Below are positions 52,600 through 64,000 of a stretch of DNA of 64,000 nucleotides, piece after piece (within the stretch, counting starts at the first letter, position 1; each line of letters starts with the position of its first letter). Location: assembly GCF_030463535.1 (NCBI RefSeq), contig NC_132896.1, positions 16,845,709 to 16,909,708 of the forward strand. Direction: 5' to 3'. The position numbers were made by a program, and so were the translations under genes. The notes under the pieces were generated by a model. It had not been told where the DNA came from. It saw nothing but the letters and a program-made list of their open reading frames with translations, and did no database searches. The DNA comes from Salminus brasiliensis. Its lineage: Eukaryota; Chordata; Actinopteri; Characiformes; Bryconidae.

Positions 52600-53063
52600 A
52601 ACAATTTTATTTACACGACGTTGTATTCACACGTTTCCCCCCAAATCATCCATGTATAAAATGTGCTTTTTCTTATATAGAGCTGCTAAAACAAAGCAGA
52701 ATGAACTTTTTCCACATAAAAGCATTTTCATTTTCAAGGTAAGCATCATCATATCTTTGGAGAAACATTGTAAGGCCTGAGTCATTTTATTTACAAAAAC
52801 GCATACACTCACCACATACAGAAAAAGATATTTATATCTTAAAAGATCAAAAACACAAACAAACCATTAGAATATTTAGCTTCTGGACCAGACGAACAAT
52901 GTGTTTTTTGTACGTTTCTTTTTTTACTTTAATTTTAAAAACTATTCTATTTAAAACAATATGTGAAGAGCCTCCAGCATTTCCGTCGCAGTTAAAACCC
53001 GAGAGTCCTCTCTGCTGTGATCCACAACACCCTCAGGACGCCTCATCCGGGGCTTTAACTTTG

Positions 53064-53094
<31 letters not shown>

Positions 53095-53196
53095 TTTAAT
53101 ATTATTAATAAAGTCTGACCGCTGTGTGCGGCTCTGGTGTCCTCTCAGCGTGTTGGAGTGCTCCGTTTTAAAGGTGGACCTTCACCAAGTTCGAGT
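52600..53196 (-). other. Probable cdx4 3' UTR
   Basis: Non-coding DNA downstream of the cdx4 stop (53197-53199). Minus-strand AATAAA words occur near 52787 and 52607 and are candidate polyadenylation signals. An (ATT)n tract lies at 53070-53100. Confidence 0.4.
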
Positions 53197-56042
53197 TCAC
53201 TGAGTGACAGTAACCTGCTGTATGTTCCTCATGGACGGTAAGGTGTTCATGCCGGGTGGGGGGTAGAGGGAGTTGTGTATTTCTGAGGGGCTCAGAGAGC
53301 CGGGCACGGGGAGCGGACTGACCGAGCCGGGGTCACTGTGCACTGAGCCGCCGCTGCCGTCAGACTGACCCATTTTCTTCTTTATTAACTTCCGCTCTTT
53401 GGCTCGGCGGTTCTGGAACCAGATCTTCACCTGAAATAAAGAGGAAAGAGGAAAGAAGGATGTCAGAACAGGTCCATAACGTTGCAGTTAGGGGCTTCTC
53501 TCTATACTGGGGGGCTTCCACTCACTCGACTAATAGAATAAATCAGTTCAGAAATGACTGCAGTAATAACATCAGTAGTACTGATTTATAAATACTGACT
53601 GCAGAAGAAACATGCAACGGTTGTCCATCTTTAAACAACAGAATTGTCAAAGTTGCCTCCATGCTGTGAAGATCGGTGTCTCCAGCAGAGGCTTCGGGCC
53701 TGCAGTCTTACCTGTCTCTCTGAAAGGCCGAGATTGACCGCCAGCTCGGATTTTCTTCTGATGGTGATGTAACGATTAAAGTGAAATTCCTTCTCCAGCT
53801 CCAGCCTCTGGTGGTCTGTGTAGACCACTCTGTACTTCTCCTTTGTTCTCGTTTTACCTATAAAAAAAATAAAAAGATGACTTAGCTTGAGGGCAACAAA
53901 TAAGAAACTATTAATGACCTAAAGAAAATAATAAAATAAGCAATGAACGTATTTAAAGACTGAATACGATTATTAGATCCAACCCCAGCAAAATTGTACA
54001 ATTTGACCCAGTTTATTTATGCTGTTCACACGAGCTGAAAGCAAATTTAGAACCACTTTAACTCTTGGGGGAAATAAAAACGATCTGGTTCCTAAACTGG
54101 TCTGAAGGAGTGAGACCAGTGTGGTGAGAGCACCCAGTCAGTGGCCCTGAGGAGGATTTTTTATCTGTCTGGATCAAGACATGTAAATTGCGTCTCTGAT
54201 CTTCTTTTACGGCACTTTTTTCTACAAACTGCAGAACAAAGAGCTGCAGAGATCTTAGCTAAACGCCATTCAAGTGTTAAGAGCCAATACAAGAGTTAAA
54301 AGGCTTTTACAAGGAGAATCCCATCGAGGAGGCTTTCTTCGAGAGCAGGCTGCTCCTGTTCCACTTCTGAACCACACATTAGTAACCATTACGAGTTTGA
54401 ACACAGAAGTGCTGTTACACAATTCATATATGACTAATAAACAAGTGGTCATTTACGCTAATTCATTTGAATGATCGGTAAAACGTTAGACGTAATTGAC
54501 AATCCTATAAAACGTGCAAATGTAAGTTTAGTGGGATTTCTCTGTAAAAGTTAATGTAGTCTCTCTGCCTGACATTCTCTCAATCACACGAGTTTACAAA
54601 TGTTTAAAATGTCCAGGTTACATTCTGATGAATAAATGCAGCTTTGAACGCTGTGTGCACTGTATTGCAGTACAGCCCCTGTTCTAGTTCAGCTGCTGTG
54701 TTGTTTTAACCTGCGCCCTTTTATTTATTTGCTGTGAATTCTCTCACTCCTGCCTCGAAAAAAAGAGGGCGAGGGGAAGACACGCCGCTGCATATCAAAG
54801 TGGAGAAAGGTGTTGAAAGGAGTCGCCGCCTGAATATGACAGATAACCCCGAAAAGAGAGAGAGAAAGAGAGAGAGACAATGTAACAGGAAAAAACGAGG
54901 AGCTCCCATCTCCTTTACGCGCGCGCATTAGCATAACAAGCCGCCCTGGCGCCACTTCCCAACACCTCCACCTGCCTCTGCTCACATTTGCCCCCACCGA
55001 GTTACATTTGCTCCAGTTACCCGAAAAACACAGAAATAACTTCACTGCAGTAATACAGCGGAGCTCCCAGTGAGCCCCTCTCTAAACAACGTTGGCTCGT
55101 ATGGAGTGTACAAATGAGGGCCTCAGTTTGATCCGAATTTATATGACCTCCTCACAGCAGTTAAGATAAGCCCGAGTTTTAAATCGATTAGAAATGATAT
55201 TTTAATCCCTAATGCTGAATATTAGGTCTAAAGAGTGTAGAGGTAGGAGCCTGACCTTTTAAATCTACAACTGAATACATACACTGCACTGGAAAGTGTT
55301 CACACTTGTTGCTTAAATTCGTTGTATTTTAAAATAAAATTCGATTCATTTGAATAAAGATTATTTCAAAATTGGCTTTTCGAGTCGAATTTAAAATCGA
55401 GCGAAACGAAAAGTAAAGAATGCGTTAATATAATACTAATAATATATATATATATATATTTTTGTTTGTTTTTTTTTTTTTTACAGTAAATCGATAACCC
55501 AAGCTTTCCATTCGGAACCGCTACGCATTACTAATTTACACCATATTAAGTATCATGAAATAAGCCTTCATGACCCAGCAGAGCAGTGTGCAGTGAGTGA
55601 ACGTACCGGTGGAGGAGGACTGTACGGTTTTGCTCATCCACTGATAGGAGTTGCGTCGCTCTCTGTCCGGGGAAAGAGGGGGTACCGAGATGTTGTCTTG
55701 CGGCGGTGGGAGCACGGCGGAGGCCGGGTTGTGCATGGACGGATACTCGGGCGAACAGTAAGAAACCTGTCCGGGAGAAGAGTTGCTCATGGGCGCGGAG
55801 ATGGTGTTCGGGGGCCCGAGGCTGTAGGCCCCCCAGTCCTCTCTCGGGGCTCCGTAAGGAGCGGCCCAGGGCCCCGCGGCCTGCGCGTGAGGGTCAACGC
55901 CGGACACATGGTGGTATCCGCTAAAATCAGAGTACTGCGGGGTGGACACGAAGTTCTGAGGCGGAAGGTTGATGCCGGATCGTCGTACAGGTCCTTGGTG
56001 ATACATGCTGCCCTCTTTATCCAACAGGTATCCAACATACAT
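53197..56042 (-). CDS. cdx4: Caudal-type homeobox transcription factor Cdx4
   Basis: The three exons are 56042-55607, 53857-53712 and 53430-53197 (donors GTACGT and GTAAGA, acceptors ATAG and TTCAG), giving 271 aa. The N-terminus [10 protein letters not shown]...MYHQG is the caudal activation-domain signature. A PBX-type hexapeptide with W135 (SYQWMSK) precedes a homeodomain at residues 151-210. The homeodomain has Q50 and N51 (Q200, N201), and its intron falls between positions 44 and 45, as in all cdx genes. The ending NIQQVTVTQ and the homeodomain variant HFNRYIT fit teleost Cdx4 better than Cdx1. The tandem neighbour chic1 supports cdx4, since CDX4-CHIC1 linkage is ancient. Cdx factors activate Hox genes in posterior body, blood and gut development and act in the nucleus. 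No disruption is seen. Confidence 0.96.
54740..55040 (-). promoter_or_regulatory. Candidate enhancer in cdx4 intron 1
   Basis: A GC-rich island stands out in the otherwise AT-rich 1.75-kb intron. It includes a consensus TCF/LEF site ATCAAAG (54794-54800), a GATA word AGATAA near 54840, and 'gcgcattagcataacaa' with homeodomain-type ATTA and AGCATAA words. Cdx genes are known Wnt targets with autoregulation, which makes the island a plausible response element. This is motif-level inference only. Confidence 0.35.
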
Positions 56043-56400
56043 GATGCGTAGAAAGGAAAGAGAAAATCACCCCAAAAGACCGTCTTTAAGACGACATACT
56101 AGCCATGCACCATACTGCTGGATACTGCCCGAAATAAGCCCGAAAAAACAACAGCAACCCGAGCAGGCCCTGGAAGGCTTCTGTTCTGTGGTCAGATGTG
56201 GTGAAAGGTGGTAGTCCAGAGAAGGTCTCCAGCTCGGTGATGTGGTGTAAGTCCGTGACGTGCTTCAATCAAACATGATATGAGAGTGTTGACAAGGTGC
56301 TGCTGGTGTAGGTATAACAGGGCCTTTCTGACGTCAGCCGAGACTTCAAACCCTGCAGATTTGCATTCAAATGACGAGGCCAATAAGGCCGCCAACCCAG
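56043..56400 (-). promoter_or_regulatory. cdx4 proximal promoter
   Basis: Upstream of the cdx4 start lie a perfect CRE TGACGTCA (56329-56336), a perfect octamer ATTTGCAT (56359-56366), bound by POU factors such as Pou5f3, and a CCAAT box (56380-56384, read ATTGG on the transcribed side), all within 56 bases. No TATA box is seen. The transcription start is not determined. Confidence 0.5.
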
Positions 56401-56404
56401 CTCT

Positions 56405-56440
56405 CTTTTACCACACACACACACACGCACACACACACAC
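56405..56440 (+). repeat. (CA)n microsatellite
   Basis: Short CA run with CG and TC interruptions upstream of cdx4. Confidence 0.8.
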
Positions 56441-56887
56441 ACTCACATTAGGAACACTACATGAGGAAGAAACTGTAGATTGGACTTTAGTACACAACAC
56501 ACGCACACATATCGAAAAAGAAACTGGTAGAGATTCAGTACACACGCATGCATTTAGTTGAGAAAAAAGAATGACATTTCAGCTGTAAATAGACAGACCT
56601 AAAAAGTGAAAGCACATCCACTAAGAACACAACAACAACAACAATACTTATTATTATTATTATTATTTTAAATAAAATGCAATGAAAATATAACATTTTA
56701 TTCATATATTTCTTTCATTATTGTGTTTGTTGGCATGAATAATAGTATTACGTTGGGATTTCGTTTCTTCTTTTCATAAAAATTAATTTTATTTATTTTA
56801 ATGCTAAAGTTAATTATTATTACTATTATTAATAGTTATATAGTATTTTTTATAATATTGTAATTAATGTTGTTTATTAATTTATTT

Positions 56888-56889
<2 letters not shown>

Positions 56890-56938
<49 letters not shown>
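56890..56938 (+). repeat. (TTA)n microsatellite
   Basis: About 16 TTA/ATT units. The wider stretch 56640-56940 is AT-rich with many TTATTA words and no gene. Confidence 0.9.
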
Positions 56939-56941
<3 letters not shown>

Positions 56942-57123
56942 GGCTTGTTTCACTCTATAAAACTGGGAGGTGTAAAGTGTGTGTGTGTGTGTGTGGCGAT
57001 ACTGTAGTGAAACCTGTTGGGATGGGAAAGCTGTGTGTGTGTAGTCCCCATGCCGCTCTGTCGCCCTCAGTGGCGCGGGTTTGTTGGCGCTGTTCGACTG
57101 AAAGAGGTGTGAAGCGTGTTAAG

Positions 57124-57124
57124 C

Positions 57125-57167
<43 letters not shown>

Positions 57168-57230
57168 ATCTCTGTTCACACCTCCACACTCGGACAGGTC
57201 ACTCCACACTCGGACAGGTCACACTTCACA
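57124..57230 (+). repeat. (CT)n microsatellite followed by a small tandem duplication
   Basis: A CT run at about 57125-57170 is followed by two direct copies of 'actccacactcggacaggtc' at about 57180-57222. Confidence 0.85.
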
Positions 57231-57540
57231 GCTAATTCCGGTTTGAGGACTGGTCGTCGATCAGTCGCTTGTTCAGAGGGGCGCGCGGGCCGTGCCCTGA
57301 TTCAGGCTCTTTAACGAGTTGTTAACTCTTTTAGCTGCGCGGGTTAGACTGCACGCTGCTCCCCTGCGACCCTCTGCTTCACTCAACCCATATTCATGAG
57401 TGAAGCTCATCACTGAGCTCCCCCTGGTTCTGAGGAGACCACACTTCACAGCTCAGAGCAGCGCGCTGGATCACGTTCCTCACATTTACACTCAAACACG
57501 TGAACCAGGCTCAAATGTGTTAAACGGTTGCGCATGAATA
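57231..57540. promoter_or_regulatory. GC-rich block about 1.2 kb upstream of cdx4
   Basis: The block contains 'ggggcgcgcgggccgtgc' and AGCTGCGCGGGTTAG and is GC-richer than its flanks. It has no splice-bounded exon. It may be a cdx4 regulatory region or CpG remnant. I cannot tell which. Confidence 0.25.
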
Positions 57541-57899
57541 AATGCTAAACCCCAGTTAAAACAATAAGCTACAAATCTGCCCGCCTGGCTGGAAGTGTGT
57601 CTGTATGTCTACAGCCTAGTGAATAAGTTTAACATATTGAAGCACATGGGCGTTTCATCTTCATTTGAACAATATTTAGAGATGGAGGCAAAAATAACTA
57701 ACACATGAAACTGGTGCAAATGATTAGAACAGTGTTGGGGAGGATTTTGGAGGAGACTGTCTTAGCTCTTTGGGTCTGGCCATGGTGAGACCACTTCAAC
57801 AGTCAAGAGCAAACCAGACTAAATGTCTGAATGTTTAAAGAAGAAGATTCTTTCTGACCCTGTTCTGATCATTTGCAGCTGATGTGCTGTACCTGATTC

Positions 57900-57900
57900 A

Positions 57901-57936
<36 letters not shown>

Positions 57937-57937
57937 C
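57900..57937 (+). repeat. (TCTG)n microsatellite
   Basis: Nine uninterrupted units of TCTG. Confidence 0.9.
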
Positions 57938-58095
57938 AGGCTATTTAAACTATACTAGTACCAAACACATTTTCCAGTGGGTAGAGGTGTCCACTAAATT
58001 GTTCATAAGTTTAACAGGCTGCATATTGCTGTCATATTTACCATCATCTCTGTTCTTGAACCCTGGATGTTTTCCTATGATGCTATGAAAGTGGC
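57938..58095 (+). repeat. Dispersed repeat, copy A
   Basis: Shares 'aggctatttaaactata' and 'attgttcataagtttaac' and 'ggatgttttcctatgat' with 61018-61165 in the same order and orientation. The family is not recognised. Confidence 0.6.
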
Positions 58096-58679
58096 ACACT
58101 ATGTTTTTATTATCTTAAAACATGGGCACTGGCAAATTCTTTAATGTTTCTTTAACATATTTATTATTTAACATATTTGTAATTATTTATTATGTTGGTA
58201 AATGTGTTGGTATCTGTTTCCAGCTTGCTTTGTGGTTTTCAAGAGGAAGTCCAAACCTTCTGGCGTTCACAAGTTACCACTGATAACTAATCATTAGTAT
58301 CGATGTAAAAAATTAAACCAATACAGCGGCCTCTAATAAGCCACCACTTTCTCAGACTGTCCCAGTTTACCCTCCAACACCCTGTGCCACTTTACCTCTT
58401 AGCGCTCTGTCATTTCACTTACCTTTGATTTTCACAATCATAGTTTGAAGGCGTCTACCCCTCAAACATAGAGCCCACCAGTTGAATCGTTTAGGAGATC
58501 ACACTTTACCCTTTGTTCTGTGTAAAGAAAATGAAACATAACGCCATTCAGGCTTGTTTTAAGCACCATTTAAACACATGGACCTAATTGTGCGTTCTGA
58601 TTTTGCAAAATCAGAAATCAAGCCTGATTTGGATATGATATGATATGCTGGTGATTCATTCTGTTTTTCTAGATCTCCA
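58096..58679. other. Gene-free spacer
   Basis: AT-rich, with no exon or named element. Confidence 0.35.
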
Positions 58680-58870
58680 GCAGTGGTTCTGTCTAACTCC
58701 AGTCTTGGACGGTCAGTGTTCAGCACAGTCTGGTGATTTCCCTTCTCAAGCACTCTTACCAAACCTGAATTTGAACCAGTGACTTGAATCAGGTGTGTTT
58801 GAGCAAAGGAATCCAAATACTGTACTGGATACGGTCCCAACAAAAAGCTATTTAACCAGTTAAATGTATC
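58680..58870. repeat. Interspersed fish repeat
   Basis: Phrases 'gtctaactccagtcttggac', 'ttcagcacagtctggtgatt' and 'tcaggtgtgtttgagcaaag' belong to a common teleost interspersed repeat. It is non-coding. Confidence 0.55.
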
Positions 58871-59007
58871 ATGAAGAAATGCAGGACCCAACCAATGCAA
58901 TGCAAACCTGAACAGATGAACAGATTAAGGAAATACTGCTATTATTGTTTTCATTAATCAACTTCTGCCTTTGTCTACTTATTACACTGTATGTGAGATC
59001 TGTATGA

Positions 59008-59009
<2 letters not shown>

Positions 59010-59074
<65 letters not shown>

Positions 59075-59105
59075 TTCTTTCTCTCTCTCTCTTTCTCTCT
59101 CTCTG
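59010..59105 (+). repeat. (CT)n microsatellite
   Basis: About 95 bases of nearly pure CT with a few TTT interruptions. The antisense reading gives a false RERERE protein. Confidence 0.9.
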
Positions 59106-59219
59106 CCTATAACCCTTCTACTGGCTGAAATGCAACGTCCATAACTGCCTCTAAGCAATGCCCTCTGTGCTTGTGTACCAGATGTGCCACAGCAGCAGAG
59201 GTTGGTTTCTTTAACAAAA

Positions 59220-60535
59220 AACACACCAAGGAGGACCCCTAGTGGCCAGAAGTGTGACTGAATGACCAGTTGCCTAGTAAGTGACTAATTAACGCATATT
59301 ATTCCATGTAGTTATTTTCAGATTGATTTTATTTCTCTTTCATTTTCACTTTTCTTTAAGCTCATTAAGCTCTCTAGTTCTGTTCGAGTTAAAATAAGAC
59401 CTCTTCAGTTTGGTAAAAGGTTTGAAAGGATCAGAAAGGAGACTCCCAGAGACGTTTCAAACACGCCAGACCTGTAGTAATGACCAACAGCCGAAAGAGG
59501 GCGATTCAGTCCTTATAATGCAGCGCCATCAACGCACCCAATAGGCTGGGAGGCCTCGGTAGAGCCTGCATGCGTTATAAGTAATCTTATTAAAATGTGC
59601 CTTTTTATATCATTGTATTACTTTTCCCCATTAACCTTAACCAGCTTTTGTGTATTAAGCTCATTTGCAACTCACTTAGATTTCTGTGATCTCTCAAAAA
59701 CTCTCTATAATTTAATCAGGAGTGTTTGATGTGAAATGGGTCCTTGTGGAGAGACCTGTTGACCCTGATGTCAGTTTTACATACTATCTAAAATGACAGG
59801 TGAATCTATATTTGTATATATATATATATATATATATATGCATAAAAAACTCTTAGCAGGGCATGGATTGCAATTTACAGACAATTGTTCCATTAGAATA
59901 ATCATAGTATGATGTAATATAAAGTTAAAGATCATCACATGGTTGCACAGATGCAAGAGGATCCAATCTGTTAATCACCACATTTCACTCTTTAGTAGGA
60001 CATTCATTACATGATGTTTTGCTGATGTTTTCATGGGATTTTTTGCTGAAAAGCCTCTAAGACAGAATTTAGTTACACAAAAATGCTGAGACATATGCTA
60101 GTCATCGCACACACTCTGCACATTTTAATTCAGAACATGACTTTTCCATGCTGTCCAAATCACAAGAAACATTATTCAGCAACTGCAACAAAGTGGCAAA
60201 CAGATTAAAATGCCAAACGATTGAGCTGTTATTAAGTTGTAAGCTTGGAAAATGGAAGTGAACTGCTTTATTAACCTCTTAAAGTCCTCTGGATTGCTGG
60301 TGGTTCCTGGGTTTTTTTTATTACTGTTATAACCTATGAAAACTCTGATTGTGTTGCTTTACGTGTTGTTCCCGATTATTAATTAGGGTGTAATTAAAGT
60401 AATGAAGCAGAGGGTTAAGGGTGTTAAAAGGAAAAGCACAGCATCCTCAGAATATAAGCACTACACTAGAAATGTTTAATTAACCAATCAAACAAGAGCA
60501 ATTAAAAATAGCTGAATGCAACTAATAGAACCAGT
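59220..60535. other. Gene-free spacer with a TA microsatellite
   Basis: No exon is recognised. A (TA)n run occupies about 59815-59839. Confidence 0.4.
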
Positions 60536-60890
60536 GCTTTTACCACATTCAAAACAAAATACCACTTTTAATGACCACTGCAGTCTCAGAAACCCCTTTA
60601 TGACAAGTGTCCCCAGTACTTGCTGAGCTGAGCACCCTTTTGCTGTTATGCCTTGCTGCAAGCGTGATGCATAGCCAGACACCACCTTGTGATAATTGTC
60701 CAATTGGAGGGTCAAATGATGCCCAAGCTTCAGCATCAGGAAAGCCTGATGTTGTCTCCTAGGATTTCCTGATACTTGATTGAATTCCTCTTGCCCTCCT
60801 GCCCTCCACACACTGCAGGATTTCAGTGTCAGGGTAAACAAAGCAGCACCAGATTATGTGCCCATAACTCACGAAACCACAGTGAATGAC
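60536..60890 (-). repeat. Unclassified repeat-like block
   Basis: An open frame of 117 codons on the minus strand crosses this block, but the protein has no domain I recognise. The phrasing resembles interspersed repeats, and it is not called as a gene. Confidence 0.3.
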
Positions 60891-61017
60891 TGCTAACTGG
60901 TGTGGTTTTGTTTTGGAATTACTGAACAAAGATATGAAATTATTTTACCCCCATCTCCCAATATTGATGTTTAAATCTGCTAAAAATACAAATGTCTTAA
61001 TGAGATGTCCCAATTTC

Positions 61018-61165
61018 TTCTGTAGGCTATTTAAACTATATCAGTTCAAAACACAGTTTGCAGTGGGTGGAAGTGCCCATTAAATTGTTCATAAGTTTAA
61101 CTGGCTGAATATCGCTCTCTGTGCACTATGGATGTTTTCCTATGATTCTTTAATGAACATATTTG
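61018..61165 (+). repeat. Dispersed repeat, copy B
   Basis: Second copy of the repeat at 57938-58095, with several substitutions between the two. Confidence 0.6.
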
Positions 61166-62084
61166 TAATTTGCTAAGGAACCTTCATCTTGGCAATTAAT
61201 AAAGGCAGCAGATATGTATCCTTCGCTGACTTTTGCATCCCATGATCCTCTGGGTTAGCGCTGGCTCGCCTTGAGAGAAAAAGCAACATGGCGGAAGCAA
61301 GCAGCAGTCTGTACAAGCCTTCATTCCCTGTAGCGAGTGGGCCAGAAGAAAGTGGTGGGTTCTGGTCAGATCAGGACTGTATTGGTTCATCCAGTGACAG
61401 GAATGAAAAAAAAGAAAATGCTCACATCACATCTCATAATCTCAAATATCTCACATCTCAAATATCCACCTCATGCAGGTCTACCCCCTGCTGTCTCCAC
61501 ATGTAAATATTGAATCTAGGTGGCACTGCTGAGTAATTCGAAAATGTATTTAAAATAATGAACAATTATCAATAATGAACATATTTAGAGTGATGAGGAA
61601 CATTCAGGGGGTTAAAGTCCTCCCAAAACTGTCCAAGTGACGCCCCTCTCATCCACCACGATAATAGTTTCATAGAACTTGAACACCCAAGGGATGGCAT
61701 GTCTGCCATGTGTCTGGAAGCCTGTGCATACATCTCCACGTCTTCCCATTTCAGTGGAATAGCCTATTTTTACAGAGCAATGCTGAGAACCTAAGTGGGC
61801 CATGGGAAACAAAATCAGAGATGACTTGCTTGTGAAGAATTCTGAATTGGATGGAGTTGTTTATGAGCACAAACACATGGTTGTGGTGGGCTGTAGTGTC
61901 AAGCCCACCCCAGATCCCTCAGATCCCATCCTGTGGTGCTGTGGCCTTCTATTAGTTTTTATAGTTTTTAGATTATTCCTTCTCCAGCAACCCTTTCTTT
62001 TTGTCTGCAGTGACAAATCTTGGACGAATCTTGGATGGGCAAACGGTTCTCTTTAATGGGTATATAAAGTTTATGTACACTTGT

Positions 62085-62420
62085 AGCAAAAAGGTTCAAT
62101 GCAGCACTTTTTAGTGGAAGATTTAAAGAAAATGTTTAAAGAACCTCTGCTCTCTTAAAAAAGGAATTTTTCAAAGGTTCTTTAGTTACAGCAGTAGAAA
62201 TGGATATATGGTTCTCCATAATAGTGAATAACCATTTAAACGTCTCATATGATTTTTTTTAAATGGGTGTATAGAACTGCCTTTACTAAAGGCTCTTGGA
62301 GAACCTCTTTTTAAGTATGTTGAGGATCTTTAAAAATGATTCATTTAAGAAAACATCACCTGAACGTTATTTTTATAAGGAATGAAAGGTGGTTCATTGA
62401 GTTGTGCTTATATCCGTGCT
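62085..62420. repeat. GGTTCT/AGAACC-rich dispersed repeat
   Basis: Contains 'aaaggttctttagtta', 'ggttctccataatag' and 'ggagaacctctttttaag'. Same style as at 17050 and 18895. Confidence 0.4.
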
Positions 62421-62859
62421 CAAACACACCATCTCTTAATTATCAGGTGTAATAAGTGTATTTAAGCAGGAAAGTCCCTAAAATGCTAGACATCCAGAAC
62501 GCAAGAATCCTGTCCTACTACATCGCTCCAGAGAATGCAATGACTTGTGACTGAAATGGGTCAACTTTGCTATATTGAACATAAAGGTGTAATATCGTTC
62601 TAAAGATTGTGGTGGAATTTGATGGAAGTAGTTGCTGTTCTTTGTCATTGTAGGGTAGTGTGGGTCCAGAAACATGGTGAAGCTGCAGTGCTTCCTGTTG
62701 TCCGTGACCATAGGCCCCCCCATCAGCTTTACTTGTAAACAACGACTCAGACTGAGCTTGGCCAACATCTGCGGTTGTCTCTTACTACCATACATAATTC
62801 CTGAGTGAATGGTTGTCCTTTTTTTGTTTTTAGTGGCAGTATAAATCTGGAGTCCGTCG

Positions 62860-63180
62860 ACTTTTTGTCAAGTGCAAAAAGAGGCCTGGATAACTTAGTT
62901 CAGATGATGTGCCCCAAACGTTTCCCAAACAGTCTCTGCTGTTTGGGAAATGTCTCCTGCTTGTCTGGGTCGCTTTTCTGTTATTTCATTGACAAATATT
63001 TCTATTAGAGCAGCTCTGTGGCAACACCATAGAGTCACAGCTATTTCAGTTCTGTTTGACAGACTGTCAGGGTTAGCGGAATTGTATGGGAACAAAATGG
63101 ACTGTTATAAATCTGAGCTGTGTGGACTTGAGATACATCATGTGAAATCTGGTCAAGGAGCTCTATTCTAGCTCCTTGGA
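62860..63180. repeat. Region with two short perfect hairpins
   Basis: A 12-bp perfect inverted repeat (62921-62932 with 62939-62950, 6-base loop) and a 9-bp one (63154-63162 with 63170-63178, 7-base loop) lie 200 bases apart. No coding function is seen. Confidence 0.6.
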
Positions 63181-64000
63181 GTAGGAGGAGCCTTTCCGGA
63201 CATATTTTTTGTGTCTGATGCTTCCTTGCTGGGTAAAGGTGGGGTAAATAACGTCGACCTCTATGACTACATCCGTCCTATTGTTCTAGCTCTGGGTGAG
63301 GGGACGTGCAGACTTACTCAACACACAGTCTCAGGAGTGGTCTGGATTGAGGACTGGGGAATGACAGGAATACAATGCCATTAATAGCCGTTATAGTGAT
63401 GGTGTTTGTTGGGGGGAATTATAGTTACAGAGAGTACAGTTGAATTTTTAGCTTCAAGGAATTTTGCCTTTAATTTGGCTCACGATGTTTGGCAGGGAGT
63501 CAGATCCTCTGGTGTACCCCCTCTGGTTTTGTGATTAATGGAGCATCCTGCCACTGGTGGCTGTGTTTTCCTTGGGAAGGCCAGTGGAAGTGGCAACATA
63601 GGGATTTGCATACATTCAATTGTTGCTGCAGAGAAACAATAACATATCCCAATAGGTGAGATACTTTAATTAGATGCACACGGGATGTTTTTCTTGCGGA
63701 TTACTTTTACAGACTCCATTGTGTTATAAAGTTGGGGGACGAGTGGCAGATCACCATCAGAACAATGTCATTGTGTTTTTTTACAGTGTAGAAAACCCAG
63801 CTCTTTGCCCCATTTAGTTCTATTTGTAAGTCATTCCATTAATTCAGAACCGCTACTCTACTTCTCGGCATAAGATCGGCATGTGTTGTGAGAAGTACAT
63901 AATATAACCTGTGAGATCTGCACTGAAATGCACTATTTCTGCCTCCATTTATGATATGCAGAAATGTACAGAAATATGTCATATGTGAAAATGATATGGG
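63181..64000. other. Gene-free right edge
   Basis: No exon, RNA gene or named element is recognised. Confidence 0.4.

Noticed and set aside
53631-53711. Continuation of the cdx4 homeodomain exon past residue Q194
   Set aside because: The frame stays open but leaves the homeodomain consensus at a perfect donor (CAG|GTAAGA). The next exon at 53430 restores VKIWFQNRR.
55593-56051. 152-codon plus-strand frame rich in Arg and Gly
   Set aside because: It is the antisense shadow of the GC-rich cdx4 exon 1.
58982-59224. Frame rich in RERERE
   Set aside because: It is the antisense reading of a CT microsatellite.

Overview
The window is vertebrate nuclear DNA, almost certainly from a teleost fish. 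Genes are split into small exons by GT-AG introns, the intergenic DNA is full of decayed Tc1/mariner and hAT elements, and microsatellites are abundant. The tRNA-derived SINE at 323-615 and the miniature elements with ends near 'tatgtccaaatgtttgcgga' resemble repeats of ostariophysan fishes (characins, catfish, electric fishes). That placement is recognition, not a database result.

Only three protein-coding genes can be assembled, all in the right-hand half, and all three are complete. lnx2b (+, CDS 31883-43306, 9 coding exons, 677 aa) encodes a RING plus four-PDZ ubiquitin ligase of the LNX family. chic1 (-, CDS 47223-50881, 6 exons, 173 aa) encodes a cysteine-rich hydrophobic membrane-associated protein. 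cdx4 (-, CDS 53197-56042, 3 exons, 271 aa) encodes a caudal-type ParaHox homeodomain factor. Every exon junction was checked for splice dinucleotides and reading phase.

The order and orientation (cdx4 then chic1 in tandem, lnx2b converging on chic1) match the vertebrate block that became the eutherian X-inactivation centre. In human Xq13, CDX4 and CHIC1 are in tandem and XIST converges on CHIC1. XIST is known to descend from a protein-coding LNX gene called Lnx3, so the lnx gene here is very probably the intact fish counterpart of the XIST progenitor.

Layout: 1-23000 is gene-free and holds LINE, SINE, four-family Tc1/hAT/MITE debris and several GC-richer unexplained blocks. 23150-23400 looks like a promoter with a non-coding first exon, possibly for lnx2b. 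24000-31700 is repeats, CA tracts and the lnx2b upstream region. 31720-44955 is lnx2b with its 3' UTR. 45700-50900 is chic1. 51396-51882 is a striking 21-bp minisatellite between chic1 and cdx4. 52600-56400 is cdx4 with its promoter. 56400-64000 is gene-free DNA upstream of cdx4 with microsatellites and dispersed repeats.
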